Assembly: GCA_964370985.1 (NCBI GenBank) | Contig: CAYJLE010000029.1 | Span: 1-38,869, forward strand | Reading direction: 5' to 3' | Length of the DNA stretch: 38,869 bases | Source: JAHDVS01 sp964370985 | GTDB taxonomy: Bacteria; Actinomycetota; Thermoleophilia; Gaiellales; Gaiellaceae | Shown: positions 21,313 through 30,124 of the stretch, piece after piece | Layout: every line of letters begins with the position of its first letter | Position numbering within the stretch: the first letter of the stretch is position 1 | The notes under the pieces: generated by a model | The model's input: the letters and a program-made list of their open reading frames with translations, nothing else | The model's database searches: none | What the model was told of the DNA's origin: nothing | Made by a program: the position numbers and the translations under genes

Positions 21313-22095
21313 CTACGGCTTGTAGGCCTTCACGGTCGTGCCGCGGGCGCCGTACTTCTCCGCCCGGCGGCGGGTGTCCTCGAAGGCCGAGCGGGCGTAG
21401 GTGTCGACCAGGTTGCCGGTCTCGATCCGCTCGAAGCCGTGCCTCAGGAGCCGCCCTTCGTACTCTGCCTCCAGCAGAGCGCCGGCAATTCAGCCGGCCC
21501 AGAGGTCGATGTCGCGCCGGGCCTCCGCGCTGACGGGCCGCTGGATCGTCACGTCCGCGATCTGGATGCGGCCCCCGGGCGAGAGCACCCGGAAGATCTC
21601 GGAGAAGACGACGTCCTTGTCGGGAACGAGGTCGATCACGCCGTTCGAGATCACGACGTCGAAGCTCGCGTCCGCAAATGGAAGGCTCTCCGCCTCGCCC
21701 TCGACGAACTCCACGTTCGCCGCTCCGAGCTCGGCGGCGCTTCCGCGCGCGCGCTCGAGCATCTCGACCGTCATGTCGATCCCGACGACTCTACCGCCAG
21801 CGCCGATCATCTGCACGGCCACGAGCGAGTCCATGCCGGCGCCGGAGCCGACGTCGAGCACGCGCTCGCCCGACTGGAGCGCCCCGAGCGAGAACGGGTT
21901 GGCGACGCCCGCGAACGACGCCGCGGAGGCGTCGGGGACGCGCGCGAGCAGGTCGGCCGGGTAGTCGAGGTCGAGAGCCCAGGCGCGCCCCGTGGGAAAG
22001 ATGAAGCCTTCCTCGGGCCGCTCGGAAACCCGTGCGTAGGTCTTCTTGATCTCGCAACGGAGAACCTCGACGTCGATGTCCACGTCGACCGCCAT
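21313..22095 (-). CDS. ArsM-like SAM-dependent methyltransferase, probable selenoprotein (in-frame UGA at 21490-21492)
   Basis: Start ATG 22095 follows GGGGGG; GTG 22119 is an alternative. The protein is 260 aa if UGA is read as selenocysteine. It contains VLRCEIKKTYARV, FPTGRAWALDLDYPADLLAR, the SAM motif VLDVGSGAGMDSLVAVQMIG, and VVISNGVIDLVPDKD, then QIADVTIQRPVSAEARRDID followed by LWAG-UGA-IAGALL. Relatives have W-x-G-C-I-A-G-A-L at this point, so UGA replaces the conserved Cys, which in arsenite methyltransferases binds the metalloid. After the UGA, 58 more family-like codons (through GFERIETGNLVDTYARS and ARGTTVKAYKP) run to TAG 21313. A SECIS-like hairpin follows the UGA. The ArsM Cys in S-N-C-V is Gly here, so the substrate need not be arsenite. 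Conventional callers would stop at 21490. A nonsense mutation is the alternative. Confidence 0.85.
21463..21479 (-). promoter_or_regulatory. bacterial SECIS-like hairpin downstream of the in-frame UGA
   Basis: On the coding strand CTCTGC (21479-21474) pairs perfectly with GCAGAG (21468-21463) around the loop TGGAG; a flanking G-T pair extends the stem. The loop begins 16 nt after the UGA and has G at its second position. Short stem, small loop with an early G, and this spacing are the known requirements for SelB recognition in bacteria. Confidence 0.7.
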
Positions 22096-22153
22096 GTGCA
22101 CCCCCCGGTCGGGGTCCACGGTAGCGTGACGAAGCGCACGTGTCCAGTGTGCG

Positions 22154-25100
22154 TCAGGAGCCGGCTGCGGGCGCGATCACGAGCAGGAGGTCGCCCGGCT
22201 GGACCTGGGCGACCCGCTGGACGGCCAGGCGCTCGACGGTTCCGGCGACAGGGGCGCCGATCGCCGACTCCATCTTCATCGCCTCGATCGTCGCGAGCGG
22301 CTGGCCCGCCTCGATCTCGTCGCCGGGGCCCACGGTCACGGTCACGGCGCCCGCGTAGGGGGCTGCGACGTGGCCGGGGTTGCGCGGGTCGGCCCGCTCC
22401 GCCGCGGGCTCGGCCGCGGCGGCGGAACGGTCGTGGACGTCGAACGGGCGCAGCTGGCCGTTCACCCGGACGAGCACGGTGCGGATCCCGCGCCCGTCCG
22501 GCTCGCCGACGGCCTCGAGCTCGAGGATCAGCCGGATGCCGGGGCCGAGATCGACGACCTCCTCGCGTCCCCGCTCGAGCCCGTACAGGTAGAGGCGCGT
22601 CGGCAGGATCGAGACGTCGCCGTGCCTCTCTGTCGCCTCGCGCTGCTCCCCGGCCGGCCCGGGGAACAGCAGCTCGCTCAGCGCCGCCCGGCGGTCCGGA
22701 CCGGCGAGCGCAGCCTCCTGCTCCGAGGTCAGCCCGGCGGCCGGTGGCGACCAGGTGCGGCCCTCGAGGGCGCGCGAGCGGAACGGCTCCGGGAAGCCTC
22801 CCGGCGGCGTGCCGAGCTCGCCCGAGAGGAACCCGACCACGCTCGAGGGCAGGTCGAAGCGCTCGGGGTGCGCCTCGAGCTCGGCCGGGTCGGCGCCTGC
22901 GCCGGCCAGGGCGAGGGCGAGGTCCCCCACCACCTTGCTCGACGGCGTCACCTTGACGGGCCGGCCGAGAATCCGGTCGGCGGCCGCGTAGAGCTCCTCG
23001 ACCTCCTCGAAGCGGTCGCCGAGCCCGAGCGCCTGCGCCTGCGCGCGCAGGTTCGAGAGCTGGCCGCCCGGGATCTCGTGGCGGTAGACGGTGCCGGTGG
23101 GCGCGTCGAGGCCCATCTCGAACGGGGCGTACAGGCGCCGCACGGCCTGCCAGTAGGGCTCGAGCGAGTTCAGCGCTTCGAGCGAGAGCCCGGTCGCGCG
23201 CTCGGTGCCTGCGGTCGCGGCCACGATCGCGGCGAGGCTCGGCTGGCTCGTCATCCCTGCGAGCGGAGCGGCGGCGCCGTCGACCGCGTCCACGCCCGCC
23301 TCGGCCGCGGCCAGGTAGGTCGCGAGCGAGGCACCCGCGGTGTCGTGGGTGTGCAGGTGCACCGGCTGGTCGAAGCGCTGGCGCAGGGCACCGACGAGGA
23401 GACGTGCGGCCGGCGGGCGCAGCAGGCCCGCCATGTCCTTGATGCAGAGAACGTGCGCCCCCGTCGCCGCGATCTGCTCGGCGAGGCGCAGGTAGTAGTC
23501 GAGCGTGTACAGCGTCTCGCCCGGGCCGGCGAGATCGCCCGTGTAGCAGAGGCAGCCCTCGACGAGCGCCCCGGTCTCGATCGCCGCCTCGATCGCCGGT
23601 CGCATCTGCCCGACGTCGTTGAGAGCGTCGAAGACCCGGAACACGTCGATGCCGTCCGCCGCGGCCTCCTCGACGAACGCGTGGCAGACCGAGTCGGGGT
23701 AGGGCGTGTAGCCGACCGTGTTGCGCCCGCGCAGGAGCATCTGGAAGAGCACGCCCGGGATCTCCTCGCGCAAGCGGGCAAGCCGCTCCCAGGGATCCTC
23801 GTCGAGGAAGCGCAGAGCCACGTCGAACGTCGCCCCGCCCCAGCACTCGACGCTCCAGAGCCCCGGCAGGAGCCGGGCGAGCAGGGGCGCTGCGGCGGCG
23901 ACCATGTCGAACGTCCGCAGTCGCGTCGCCAGCAGCGACTGGTGGGCGTCGCGAAGCGTCGTGTCCGTGACCGCCAGCGCTGCCTGGCCGCGCAGCTCGC
24001 GCGCGAATGCCGCCGCGCCGACCTCCCGCAGCCGGTCGCGCGACCCCGCGGGCAGCGGGCTGTCCGGGAGCGGCGGCAGCTTGTCCCGTGGGTCGAGCAG
24101 GGTCGGCGCCGCCCCGTGCGGCCGATTGACGGTGCGGTCGGCGACGAGCGACACGAGCCGCGTCGCCCGGTCCCCGCCCGGTCGCGGCCGCAGCAGGTGC
24201 GGGCGCTCGTCGACGAAGGCGGTGGTGACGGCCCCCGACACGAAGTCGGGCTCCGCCAGCACGGCCTGGAGGAAGGCCAGGTTCGTGGCGACGCCGCGGA
24301 TCCGGAACTCCGCGAGCGCCCGCCGGGCGCGCGCGACCGCCGTCCCGAGGTCGGGCCCGCGACAGGTCAGCTTGACGAGCAGCGAGTCGAAGTAGCCGGA
24401 GATCTCGGCGCCCGCGTACGTGGTGCCGCCGTCGAGGCGGATCCCCGCACCCCCGGGCGAGCGGTAGACCGAGATCCGGCCGGCGTCGGGGCGGAAGTCG
24501 TTTGCGGGATCCTCGGTCGTGATCCGGCACTGGAGCGCCACGCCGCGCTGCACGACCCGCTCCTGAGTCAGCCCGAGCGACGCGAGCGTCTCCCCGCCGG
24601 CCAGCCGCAGCTGCGAGCGGACGAGGTCGACGTCGGTCGTCTCCTCGGTGACCGTGTGCTCCACCTGGATGCGGGGGTTCAGCTCGATGAAGACGTGCCG
24701 GCCGCTGTCCGGGTCGACGAGGAACTCGACCGTGCCGGCATTGACGTAGCCGATCGCCCGGCCCAGGTGAACCGCGTCTCGGCAGAGCGCGTCGCGGACA
24801 GCCGGGTCGAGCCCCGGTGCGGGCGCGACCTCGACGACTTTCTGGTGGCGCCGCTGGATCGAGCAGTCGCGCTCGAACAGGTGGATGACCTCGCCGGTCG
24901 CGTCGCCGAGGAGCTGCACCTCGACGTGTCTGGGCCCTGTCAGGGCCTCTTCGAGGAACACGGTTGCGTCACCGAAGGCGGTCTGCGCCTCGCGCATCGC
25001 GGCCTCAGCCGCCGTCTGCAGCGCGCCCGGCTCGTCGACGAGCCGCATGCCTCGCCCGCCGCCGCCCGACGTCGCCTTCACGAACAGCGGGAAGCCGATC

Positions 25101-25549
25101 TCTGCTGCGGCGGCCAGGGCCTCGCCCGCCGACCCGAGCTGCCCGGAGCGGCGCAGCACCGGCAGTCCCGCCTCCGCCGCGGCGGCGAGCGCCCGGACCT
25201 TGTTCCCGGTCAGCCGCAACGTCTCGGCGGACGGGCCGACGAAGACGAGGCCTGCGGCCGCGCACGCCTCGGCGAGCGCGGGGTTCTCGGCGAGGAAGCC
25301 GTAGCCCGGGTAGATCGCGTCGGAGCCCGACTCGAGCGCGACGCGCACCATCTCGCCGACGTCGAGGTAGGCGTGGACGGGCCGGCCGCGCTCGCCGATC
25401 TCGTACGCCTCGGATGCCTTCTGGCGGTGCATCGAGCTGCGGTCCTCCCACGGGTAGACCGCGACGGTCTCGATCCCCAGCTCGTAGGCGGCCCGGAACG
25501 CGCGCACCGCGATCTCCCCCCGGTTGGCGACGAGCAGCTTGCGAATCAT
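22154..25549 (-). CDS. pyc: pyruvate carboxylase
   Basis: This 1131-aa biotin enzyme makes oxaloacetate from pyruvate, bicarbonate and ATP. Start ATG 25549 gives MIRKLLVANRGEIAVRAFRA, with GGTGAGG just upstream. Domains in order are: biotin carboxylase (about 1-450; SGGGGRGMRLV, FLEEALTGPRHVEVQLLGDA, FIELNPRIQVEHTVTEETTD), carboxyltransferase (about 540-820; TTLRDAHQSLLATRLRTFDM, CIKDMAGLL, LHTHDTAGASLATYLAA), the conserved PYC/OADA region, and a C-terminal biotinyl domain with TIEAMKMESAIGAP (the Lys of AMKM carries biotin). Length is normal. It starts four bases after the glcF stop, so it is translated from the glycolate oxidase operon. Confidence 0.95.
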   Translation of the reverse strand: MIRKLLVANRGEIAVRAFRAAYELGIETVAVYPWEDRSSMHRQKASEAYEIGERGRPVHAYLDVGEMVRVALESGSDAIYPGYGFLAENPALAEACAAAGLVFVGPSAETLRLTGNKVRALAAAAEAGLPVLRRSGQLGSAGEALAAAAEIGFPLFVKATSGGGGRGMRLVDEPGALQTAAEAAMREAQTAFGDATVFLEEALTGPRHVEVQLLGDATGEVIHLFERDCSIQRRHQKVVEVAPAPGLDPAVRDALCRDAVHLGRAIGYVNAGTVEFLVDPDSGRHVFIELNPRIQVEHTVTEETTDVDLVRSQLRLAGGETLASLGLTQERVVQRGVALQCRITTEDPANDFRPDAGRISVYRSPGGAGIRLDGGTTYAGAEISGYFDSLLVKLTCRGPDLGTAVARARRALAEFRIRGVATNLAFLQAVLAEPDFVSGAVTTAFVDERPHLLRPRPGGDRATRLVSLVADRTVNRPHGAAPTLLDPRDKLPPLPDSPLPAGSRDRLREVGAAAFARELRGQAALAVTDTTLRDAHQSLLATRLRTFDMVAAAAPLLARLLPGLWSVECWGGATFDVALRFLDEDPWERLARLREEIPGVLFQMLLRGRNTVGYTPYPDSVCHAFVEEAAADGIDVFRVFDALNDVGQMRPAIEAAIETGALVEGCLCYTGDLAGPGETLYTLDYYLRLAEQIAATGAHVLCIKDMAGLLRPPAARLLVGALRQRFDQPVHLHTHDTAGASLATYLAAAEAGVDAVDGAAAPLAGMTSQPSLAAIVAATAGTERATGLSLEALNSLEPYWQAVRRLYAPFEMGLDAPTGTVYRHEIPGGQLSNLRAQAQALGLGDRFEEVEELYAAADRILGRPVKVTPSSKVVGDLALALAGAGADPAELEAHPERFDLPSSVVGFLSGELGTPPGGFPEPFRSRALEGRTWSPPAAGLTSEQEAALAGPDRRAALSELLFPGPAGEQREATERHGDVSILPTRLYLYGLERGREEVVDLGPGIRLILELEAVGEPDGRGIRTVLVRVNGQLRPFDVHDRSAAAAEPAAERADPRNPGHVAAPYAGAVTVTVGPGDEIEAGQPLATIEAMKMESAIGAPVAGTVERLAVQRVAQVQPGDLLLVIAPAAGS

Positions 25550-25553
25550 CGCC

Positions 25554-26792
25554 TCACCGCCGCGCGCCCGCGAGCAGCGCGCCCGCGTCGAGGCCGCGGA
25601 TCGAGGCGTCCACGAGCTCGATCGGGTGGAAGGCGGGCAGCGGCCGCCCGGCACGGCGCAGGGCGGCCGTGACCTGGATCAGGCAGCCCGGGTTGGCGCC
25701 CGCGTAGACGTCTGCGCCGGTCGCAAGGACGTGCCCGGCCTTGCGGTCGCCAAGCTCGCGCGCGGCCTGCGGCTGCACGAGGTTGTAGATGCCGGCCGAG
25801 CCGCAGCAGAGCTCCTGCTCGGCCGGCTCGAGCACCTCGACGCCCGGGATCGCGTGGAGCGCCGCCCGGGGCGCGCTCCGCACGCGCTGGGCGTGCAGGA
25901 GGTGGCAGGGATCCTGGAACGCGACCCGCAGCTCGAGCGGCTGTCGCTGCGCCCTTCCCCCGGCCTCGAGCAGCTCGGAGACGTCCCTGACCGACGCGGA
26001 GAACGCCACGGCCCGATCCGCCCAGCCGGGGTCGCCGGCGAGCAGGTGGACGAGGTCTTTCAGGTGCGAGCCGCAGCCGGCCGCGTTCGTGACGACGAGG
26101 TCGACGCCGGCTCGCTCGAACCGGTCGATCAGGCGCCGGGCGCGCGCGAGCCCGTCCTCGAGGCGCCCCGCGTGCACGGAGAGCGCCCCGCAGCAGCCCT
26201 GCTCCGGCACCGCGACCTCGTAGCCGTCGGCGGCGAGAACGCGCGCCGTCGCCGCGTTGACGTCACCGAAGATGACGCGCTGGACGCATCCGGTCAGGAG
26301 CCCCACCCGCGCGATCCGCTCGCCTGCGGCCGGCGTCAGTCCCCCTGGCGCCTCGCCCGAGCGCCACGGCGGCGCGACGTCCAGGAACGGGCGCAGCGCG
26401 GCGGGCACGGGCAACCGCCTGCCGAGTGGCTCGAGCGCGAGCGCCAGGCGCACGCGGCGCGGGTACGGGAAGATCCCGAACACGAGCGAGCGGAGCGCGC
26501 GCTCCGAGAGCGGCCGTCGCAGCTTGCGCTCGACGTGGTCGCGCGTCAGCTCGATCAGCCGGTCGTACTTGACCCCCGACGGGCACGCGGTCACGCACGC
26601 CATGCAGCCGAGGCAGCGGTCGAAGTGCCTCGTGACGGTCGGCGAGAGCTGCACCGTGCCGTCGAGGAGCTGCTCCATCAGGTAGATCCGCCCGCGCGGC
26701 GAGTCGGCCTCGTCTTGCCAGAGCGCATAGGTCGGGCACGTCGGCAGGCAGAAGCCGCAGTGGACGCACTCGCGCACGAGGTCGCGGTTCAC
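25554..26792 (-). CDS. glcF: glycolate oxidase iron-sulfur subunit
   Basis: This 412-aa protein starts at GTG 26792, overlapping the glcE stop as GTGA. It has two [4Fe-4S] motifs near the N-terminus (CVHCGFCLPTCPTY and CLGCMACVTACPSG) and two Cys-rich CCG-type domains (EQGCCGALSVHAG, NAAGCGSHLKD; FQDPCHLLHAQ, ELCCGSAGIYN). It passes electrons from the flavin subunits GlcD/GlcE to the quinone pool during oxidation of glycolate or lactate. The whole set is present in order D-E-F. Confidence 0.93.
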   Translation of the reverse strand: MNRDLVRECVHCGFCLPTCPTYALWQDEADSPRGRIYLMEQLLDGTVQLSPTVTRHFDRCLGCMACVTACPSGVKYDRLIELTRDHVERKLRRPLSERALRSLVFGIFPYPRRVRLALALEPLGRRLPVPAALRPFLDVAPPWRSGEAPGGLTPAAGERIARVGLLTGCVQRVIFGDVNAATARVLAADGYEVAVPEQGCCGALSVHAGRLEDGLARARRLIDRFERAGVDLVVTNAAGCGSHLKDLVHLLAGDPGWADRAVAFSASVRDVSELLEAGGRAQRQPLELRVAFQDPCHLLHAQRVRSAPRAALHAIPGVEVLEPAEQELCCGSAGIYNLVQPQAARELGDRKAGHVLATGADVYAGANPGCLIQVTAALRRAGRPLPAFHPIELVDASIRGLDAGALLAGARR

Positions 26793-27733
26793 GCCCAGGT
26801 TCCCCGCGGGTCGAACGCGGCCCGCACGCGCTCGAGCAGCCGCAGCGCGGCCGGATCGGACGGGTCCGGTACGGGCTCCAGGACGTACGCGGAGCCGACC
26901 CCGGGGCGGACGAGCGCCTCGGCCCGATCCTGGAGCAGCGACTCGAGCTCCCGCGGCGCAAACGAGACGCGGCCGGCGGCACGCGCCGCCCCCGCGGGCA
27001 CCCCGCCCCACCCCGCCCCGCCCCCTCCCCCCCCCCCGCGCAGCGCCCCCGCGGCCGCCCCCGGGGGGAGGGCCCCCTCGGCGGAGCCCTCGAACAGGAG
27101 TAGGAGCCGGGAGCCCCCGTCTGCCCGCCAGAGCAGGTCGACTGCGCTCGGCTCGAGCGTAGAGAGGCGCGTGGCCAGGGCGAGTCGGGCGGCGTCGGCC
27201 GGGTCGGCGACCGCGACCGCGAGCGTCCGCCCGGCCTCCGGCCGGGGGTGCAGGCGGAGGCTGACGCGCGCCACCAGGCCGAGCGCGCCCGCCGAGCCGC
27301 AGAAGAGCTTCGAGAGGTCGTAGCCCGCGACGTTCTTCACGACCTTGCCGCCCGAGCTCGCGACCGTCCCGTCCGCGAGGACAGCGGTGATGCCGAGGAC
27401 GAGGTCGCGCGGGGCGCCGTAGCGGTGTCGTCGCGGGCCGGAGAGGTTCGCGGCCACGCACGCGCCGACGGTCGGATCGCCGGGCGGGTCGAGCGCCAGC
27501 ATCTGCCCGGCCGTCGCGAGCCGGGCGTCGAGAGCCGAGAGGTGGATGCCCGCCTCGACGGTCGAGGTCAGATCGCCGGCCTCGTGCTCGAGCACCCGGT
27601 CGAGCCGGCGCGTCGAGAGGACAACGTCGCCGCCGTCGCGCTCGATCGAGACGCGCAGGCCCTCCCGCGCGGCGCGCTCGACCTCGCCCGCCGCCTCGGC
27701 GACGGTCCCGGGCTCGACCCGGCTAGGCGCCAC
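26789..27733 (-). CDS. glcE: glycolate oxidase FAD-binding subunit, shortened with a poly-Gly stretch
   Basis: This 314-aa protein starts at GTG 27733, overlapping the glcD stop by 11 bases. FAD-binding features are LALDPPGDPTVGACVAANLS, GPRRHRYGAPRDLVLGITAV and GGKVVKNVAGYDLSKLFCGS. At about residue 225 the family-like sequence (LLLLFEGSAEGAL) breaks into an Ala/Gly run encoded by a C-rich tract (27000-27065, with 11 consecutive C at 27027-27037). It resumes at RVSFAPRELESLLQ and ends RVRAAFDPRGTWA. GlcE is usually about 350 aa, so some 35-40 residues appear lost or garbled, either by real slippage or by a sequencing/assembly error. Confidence 0.85.
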   Translation of the reverse strand: MAPSRVEPGTVAEAAGEVERAAREGLRVSIERDGGDVVLSTRRLDRVLEHEAGDLTSTVEAGIHLSALDARLATAGQMLALDPPGDPTVGACVAANLSGPRRHRYGAPRDLVLGITAVLADGTVASSGGKVVKNVAGYDLSKLFCGSAGALGLVARVSLRLHPRPEAGRTLAVAVADPADAARLALATRLSTLEPSAVDLLWRADGGSRLLLLFEGSAEGALPPGAAAGALRGGGGGGGAGWGGVPAGAARAAGRVSFAPRELESLLQDRAEALVRPGVGSAYVLEPVPDPSDPAALRLLERVRAAFDPRGTWA

Positions 27734-29159
27734 GGCCGACCCGCTCCAGCGGGTGCACGCCCCACGAGCCGGGCGCCACGCCCGCGGGGAAGATCTTGCC
27801 CGGGTTGCAGAGCCCCTCCGGGTCGAACGCGGCCTTCAGCCGCAGCATCGCCTCGACGTCCGCGAGCGAGAACATGAGCGGCATCTTCCCCCGCTTGTCG
27901 AGCCCGACCCCGTGCTCGCCGGTGAGGGCGCCGCCCGCGTCGATGCACGCCGTCAGGATCTCCTCGGCGAGCTCCTTCGCCCGCCGGGTCTCGTCGGCGT
28001 CGCGCCGGTCGTAGAGGATCAGCGGGTGCAGGTTGCCGTCGCCGGCGTGAAACACGTTGCCCACCCGCAGCCCGTACGATCTGCCCAGCTCGTCGATTCG
28101 GCGTAGCACCGCCGGTAGCCGCGTTCTCGGCACGACCCCGTCCTGGACGTAGTAGCTCGGGCTCACCCGCCCCATCGCCGCGAACGCGGCCTTGCGGCCC
28201 TTCCAGAACAGCGCCCGCTCGGCGTCGCCGGCGGCGATACGGATCTCACCCGCTCCCCGCTCGCGGCAGATCGCCTCGACCCGCGCGAGGTCGCCGTCGG
28301 CCTGGACGGCGGGGCCGTCGAGCTCGACGATCAGGATCGCCCCGGCGTCGGGATAGCCGGCGCCGACCGCGGCCTCGACGGCCTCGAGCGTCAGGCGATC
28401 CATGATCTCCATCGCCGCCGGCAGGATCCCCCCGGCGATCACCTCCGACACCGCCGCGCCGGCAGTCTCGGTCGAGTCGAAGCCGGCGAGCAGCACCCGG
28501 ACCGCCTCCGGGCGGCGCAGGAGGCGGAGCGTCACCCTGGTCACGATCCCGAGCGTGCCCTCCGAGCCGATGAACGCGCCGAGGAGATCCGGACCGGGCG
28601 GGTCGAGGCCCTTGCCGCCGAGGGTGACGAGCTCGCCGTCGGGCAGGACGAGCTCGAGGCCGGTCACGTGGTTGACGGTGAACCCGTGCTTCAGGCAGTG
28701 CGCGCCGCCCGAGTTCTCGGCGACGTTGCCGCCGATCGTGCAGACCTGCTGGCTCGAGGGGTCGGGGGCGTAGTAGAAGCCGTGGGGCGCGACCGCCCGG
28801 GTGACCGCGCTGTTCGTGACGCCGGGCTCGACCACGATTCGCGCGCTCTCGGGGTCGAGCTCGAGGATCCGGTTCAGCCGCGCGAGCGAGATCACGATTC
28901 CGTCGGCGCAGGGCACGGCTCCCCCGGAGAGGCCGGTGCCGGCACCGCGCGCGACGAAGGGGACGCGGTGGGCGTAGCAAAGCCGCACGGTCGCCTGCAC
29001 CTGCTCGGCCGTGCGCGGCAGGACGACCAGCTCCGGTACGACCCGGTGGCTCGTGAGGCCGTCGCACTCGTACGTGCGCCGCTCCCCGAGCTCGGCGATC
29101 ACGCCGTCGGCGCCGACGGCGGCGACGAATCCGCGCACGAGATCCGGGGAGAGGCTCAC
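27723..29159 (-). CDS. glcD: glycolate oxidase FAD-linked subunit
   Basis: This 478-aa protein starts at GTG 29159, overlapping the preceding stop as GTGA. The FAD_binding_4 domain has PFVARGAGTGLSGGAVPCAD, then PDPSSQQVCTIGGNVAENSG and GAFIGSEGTLGIVTRVTLRL. The C-terminal oxidase domain has VGNVFHAGDGNLHPLILYD and LTGEHGVGLDKRGKMPLMFS, ending FDPEGLCNPGKIFP. This is the catalytic subunit that oxidises glycolate (or D-lactate) to the 2-oxo acid. Its place after a D-2-hydroxyacid dehydrogenase gene favours glycolate/glyoxylate. Confidence 0.94.
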   Translation of the reverse strand: MSLSPDLVRGFVAAVGADGVIAELGERRTYECDGLTSHRVVPELVVLPRTAEQVQATVRLCYAHRVPFVARGAGTGLSGGAVPCADGIVISLARLNRILELDPESARIVVEPGVTNSAVTRAVAPHGFYYAPDPSSQQVCTIGGNVAENSGGAHCLKHGFTVNHVTGLELVLPDGELVTLGGKGLDPPGPDLLGAFIGSEGTLGIVTRVTLRLLRRPEAVRVLLAGFDSTETAGAAVSEVIAGGILPAAMEIMDRLTLEAVEAAVGAGYPDAGAILIVELDGPAVQADGDLARVEAICRERGAGEIRIAAGDAERALFWKGRKAAFAAMGRVSPSYYVQDGVVPRTRLPAVLRRIDELGRSYGLRVGNVFHAGDGNLHPLILYDRRDADETRRAKELAEEILTACIDAGGALTGEHGVGLDKRGKMPLMFSLADVEAMLRLKAAFDPEGLCNPGKIFPAGVAPGSWGVHPLERVGRGA

Positions 29160-30124
29160 TTCGCGGCCCGCCAGGCTGCCGGGTCGATGGCGTTCTCGGG
29201 GCAGCGGCCCTCCAGCAGCACGGCCTCGAGCGCCGTAACGCAGAGCCGGCCCATCGCGACGCGGGTCTCGACGGTGGCGCTGCCGAGGTGCGGGGAGAGC
29301 ACGACCTGCTCGAGCCCGAGCAGCCCGGCGTGCACCTCGGGCTCGCGCTCGTAGACGTCGAGGGCGGCGCCGGCGATCGTGCCGGCACGCAGCGCGTCGA
29401 CGAGGGCGGCCTCGTCGACAACCGGCCCCCGGGTGGTGTTGACGAGCACCGCGCTCTGCCGCATCGCCTTCAGGGCGCGGGCGTCGATCAGGTGCCGGGT
29501 CTCGGGCGCCAGGGGGCAGTGGAGGCTGATGACGTCCGCCCCGGCGAGCAGCTCCGCGAGCTCGAGCCGCTCCCAGGGCGCGTCCTTCGGCCGTGGGCTC
29601 GCGTAGACGACCCGCATTCCGAACGCCTCGCCGAGGCGCGCGACCTCGCGGCCGATCCGGCCGAGCCCGACGATCCCGAGCGTCTTCCCGTCGAGGCCGG
29701 AGCCGAGCATGAACACGGGCGACCAGACCCATGGCTCGCGGCGGCGCAGGAAGCGGTCGCCCTCGGTGATCCGCCGCAGCAGGTCGAGCACGAGCGCGAT
29801 CGTCAGCTCCGCGGTCGCCCGGGTCAGCACCCCCGGGGTGTTCGTGACCACCACGCCGCGTGCGGTTGCGGCCTCGACGTCGACGTTGTCGTACCCGACC
29901 GCGTGGTTGGCGACGATCCGAAGCCGCGGCCCCGCCGCGTCGAGCAGCTCGCCGTCGACCCGCTCGAGCGGCGTCACGAGCAACCCGTCGCACCCGGCGC
30001 TTCCGGCGAGCAGCTCCTCACGGGACGGCGGGCCGGCGCCGGCATGGGCGGCGACGTCGAACGAGCGGGCGAGCTCGGCAGGGATCGGCCCGGGCAGCCG
30101 GCAGGAGACGTAGACGCTCGACAC
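29156..30124 (-). CDS. D-2-hydroxyacid dehydrogenase (glyoxylate/hydroxypyruvate reductase type)
   Basis: This 322-aa protein starts at GTG 30124 behind AGGGG. It contains the NAD(P)-binding signature GLDGKTLGIVGLGRIGREVA, then CPLAPETRHLIDARALKAM, VNTTRGPVVDEAALVDALRA and LSPHLGSATVETR (the catalytic His). Arg and Glu expected at the active site are in VNTTRG and LDVYEREP. It reduces glyoxylate to glycolate or hydroxypyruvate to glycerate. It heads the glcDEF-pyc operon, overlapping glcD by four bases, and so links glyoxylate with C3/C4 acids. Confidence 0.9.
   Translation of the reverse strand: MSSVYVSCRLPGPIPAELARSFDVAAHAGAGPPSREELLAGSAGCDGLLVTPLERVDGELLDAAGPRLRIVANHAVGYDNVDVEAATARGVVVTNTPGVLTRATAELTIALVLDLLRRITEGDRFLRRREPWVWSPVFMLGSGLDGKTLGIVGLGRIGREVARLGEAFGMRVVYASPRPKDAPWERLELAELLAGADVISLHCPLAPETRHLIDARALKAMRQSAVLVNTTRGPVVDEAALVDALRAGTIAGAALDVYEREPEVHAGLLGLEQVVLSPHLGSATVETRVAMGRLCVTALEAVLLEGRCPENAIDPAAWRAAK

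Noticed and set aside
21490..21492. The UGA as an ordinary stop or sequencing error of the methyltransferase gene
   Set aside because: The protein continues with conserved family sequence on the same frame and the UGA falls on a conserved Cys next to a SECIS-like hairpin. An error is possible but less economical; read evidence would decide.
25554..27461. A longer N-terminus for glcF extending over glcE
   Set aside because: The extra 220 residues are an Arg/Gly/Pro-rich shadow of glcE. The GTG at 26792 overlaps the glcE stop and homology to GlcF begins there.
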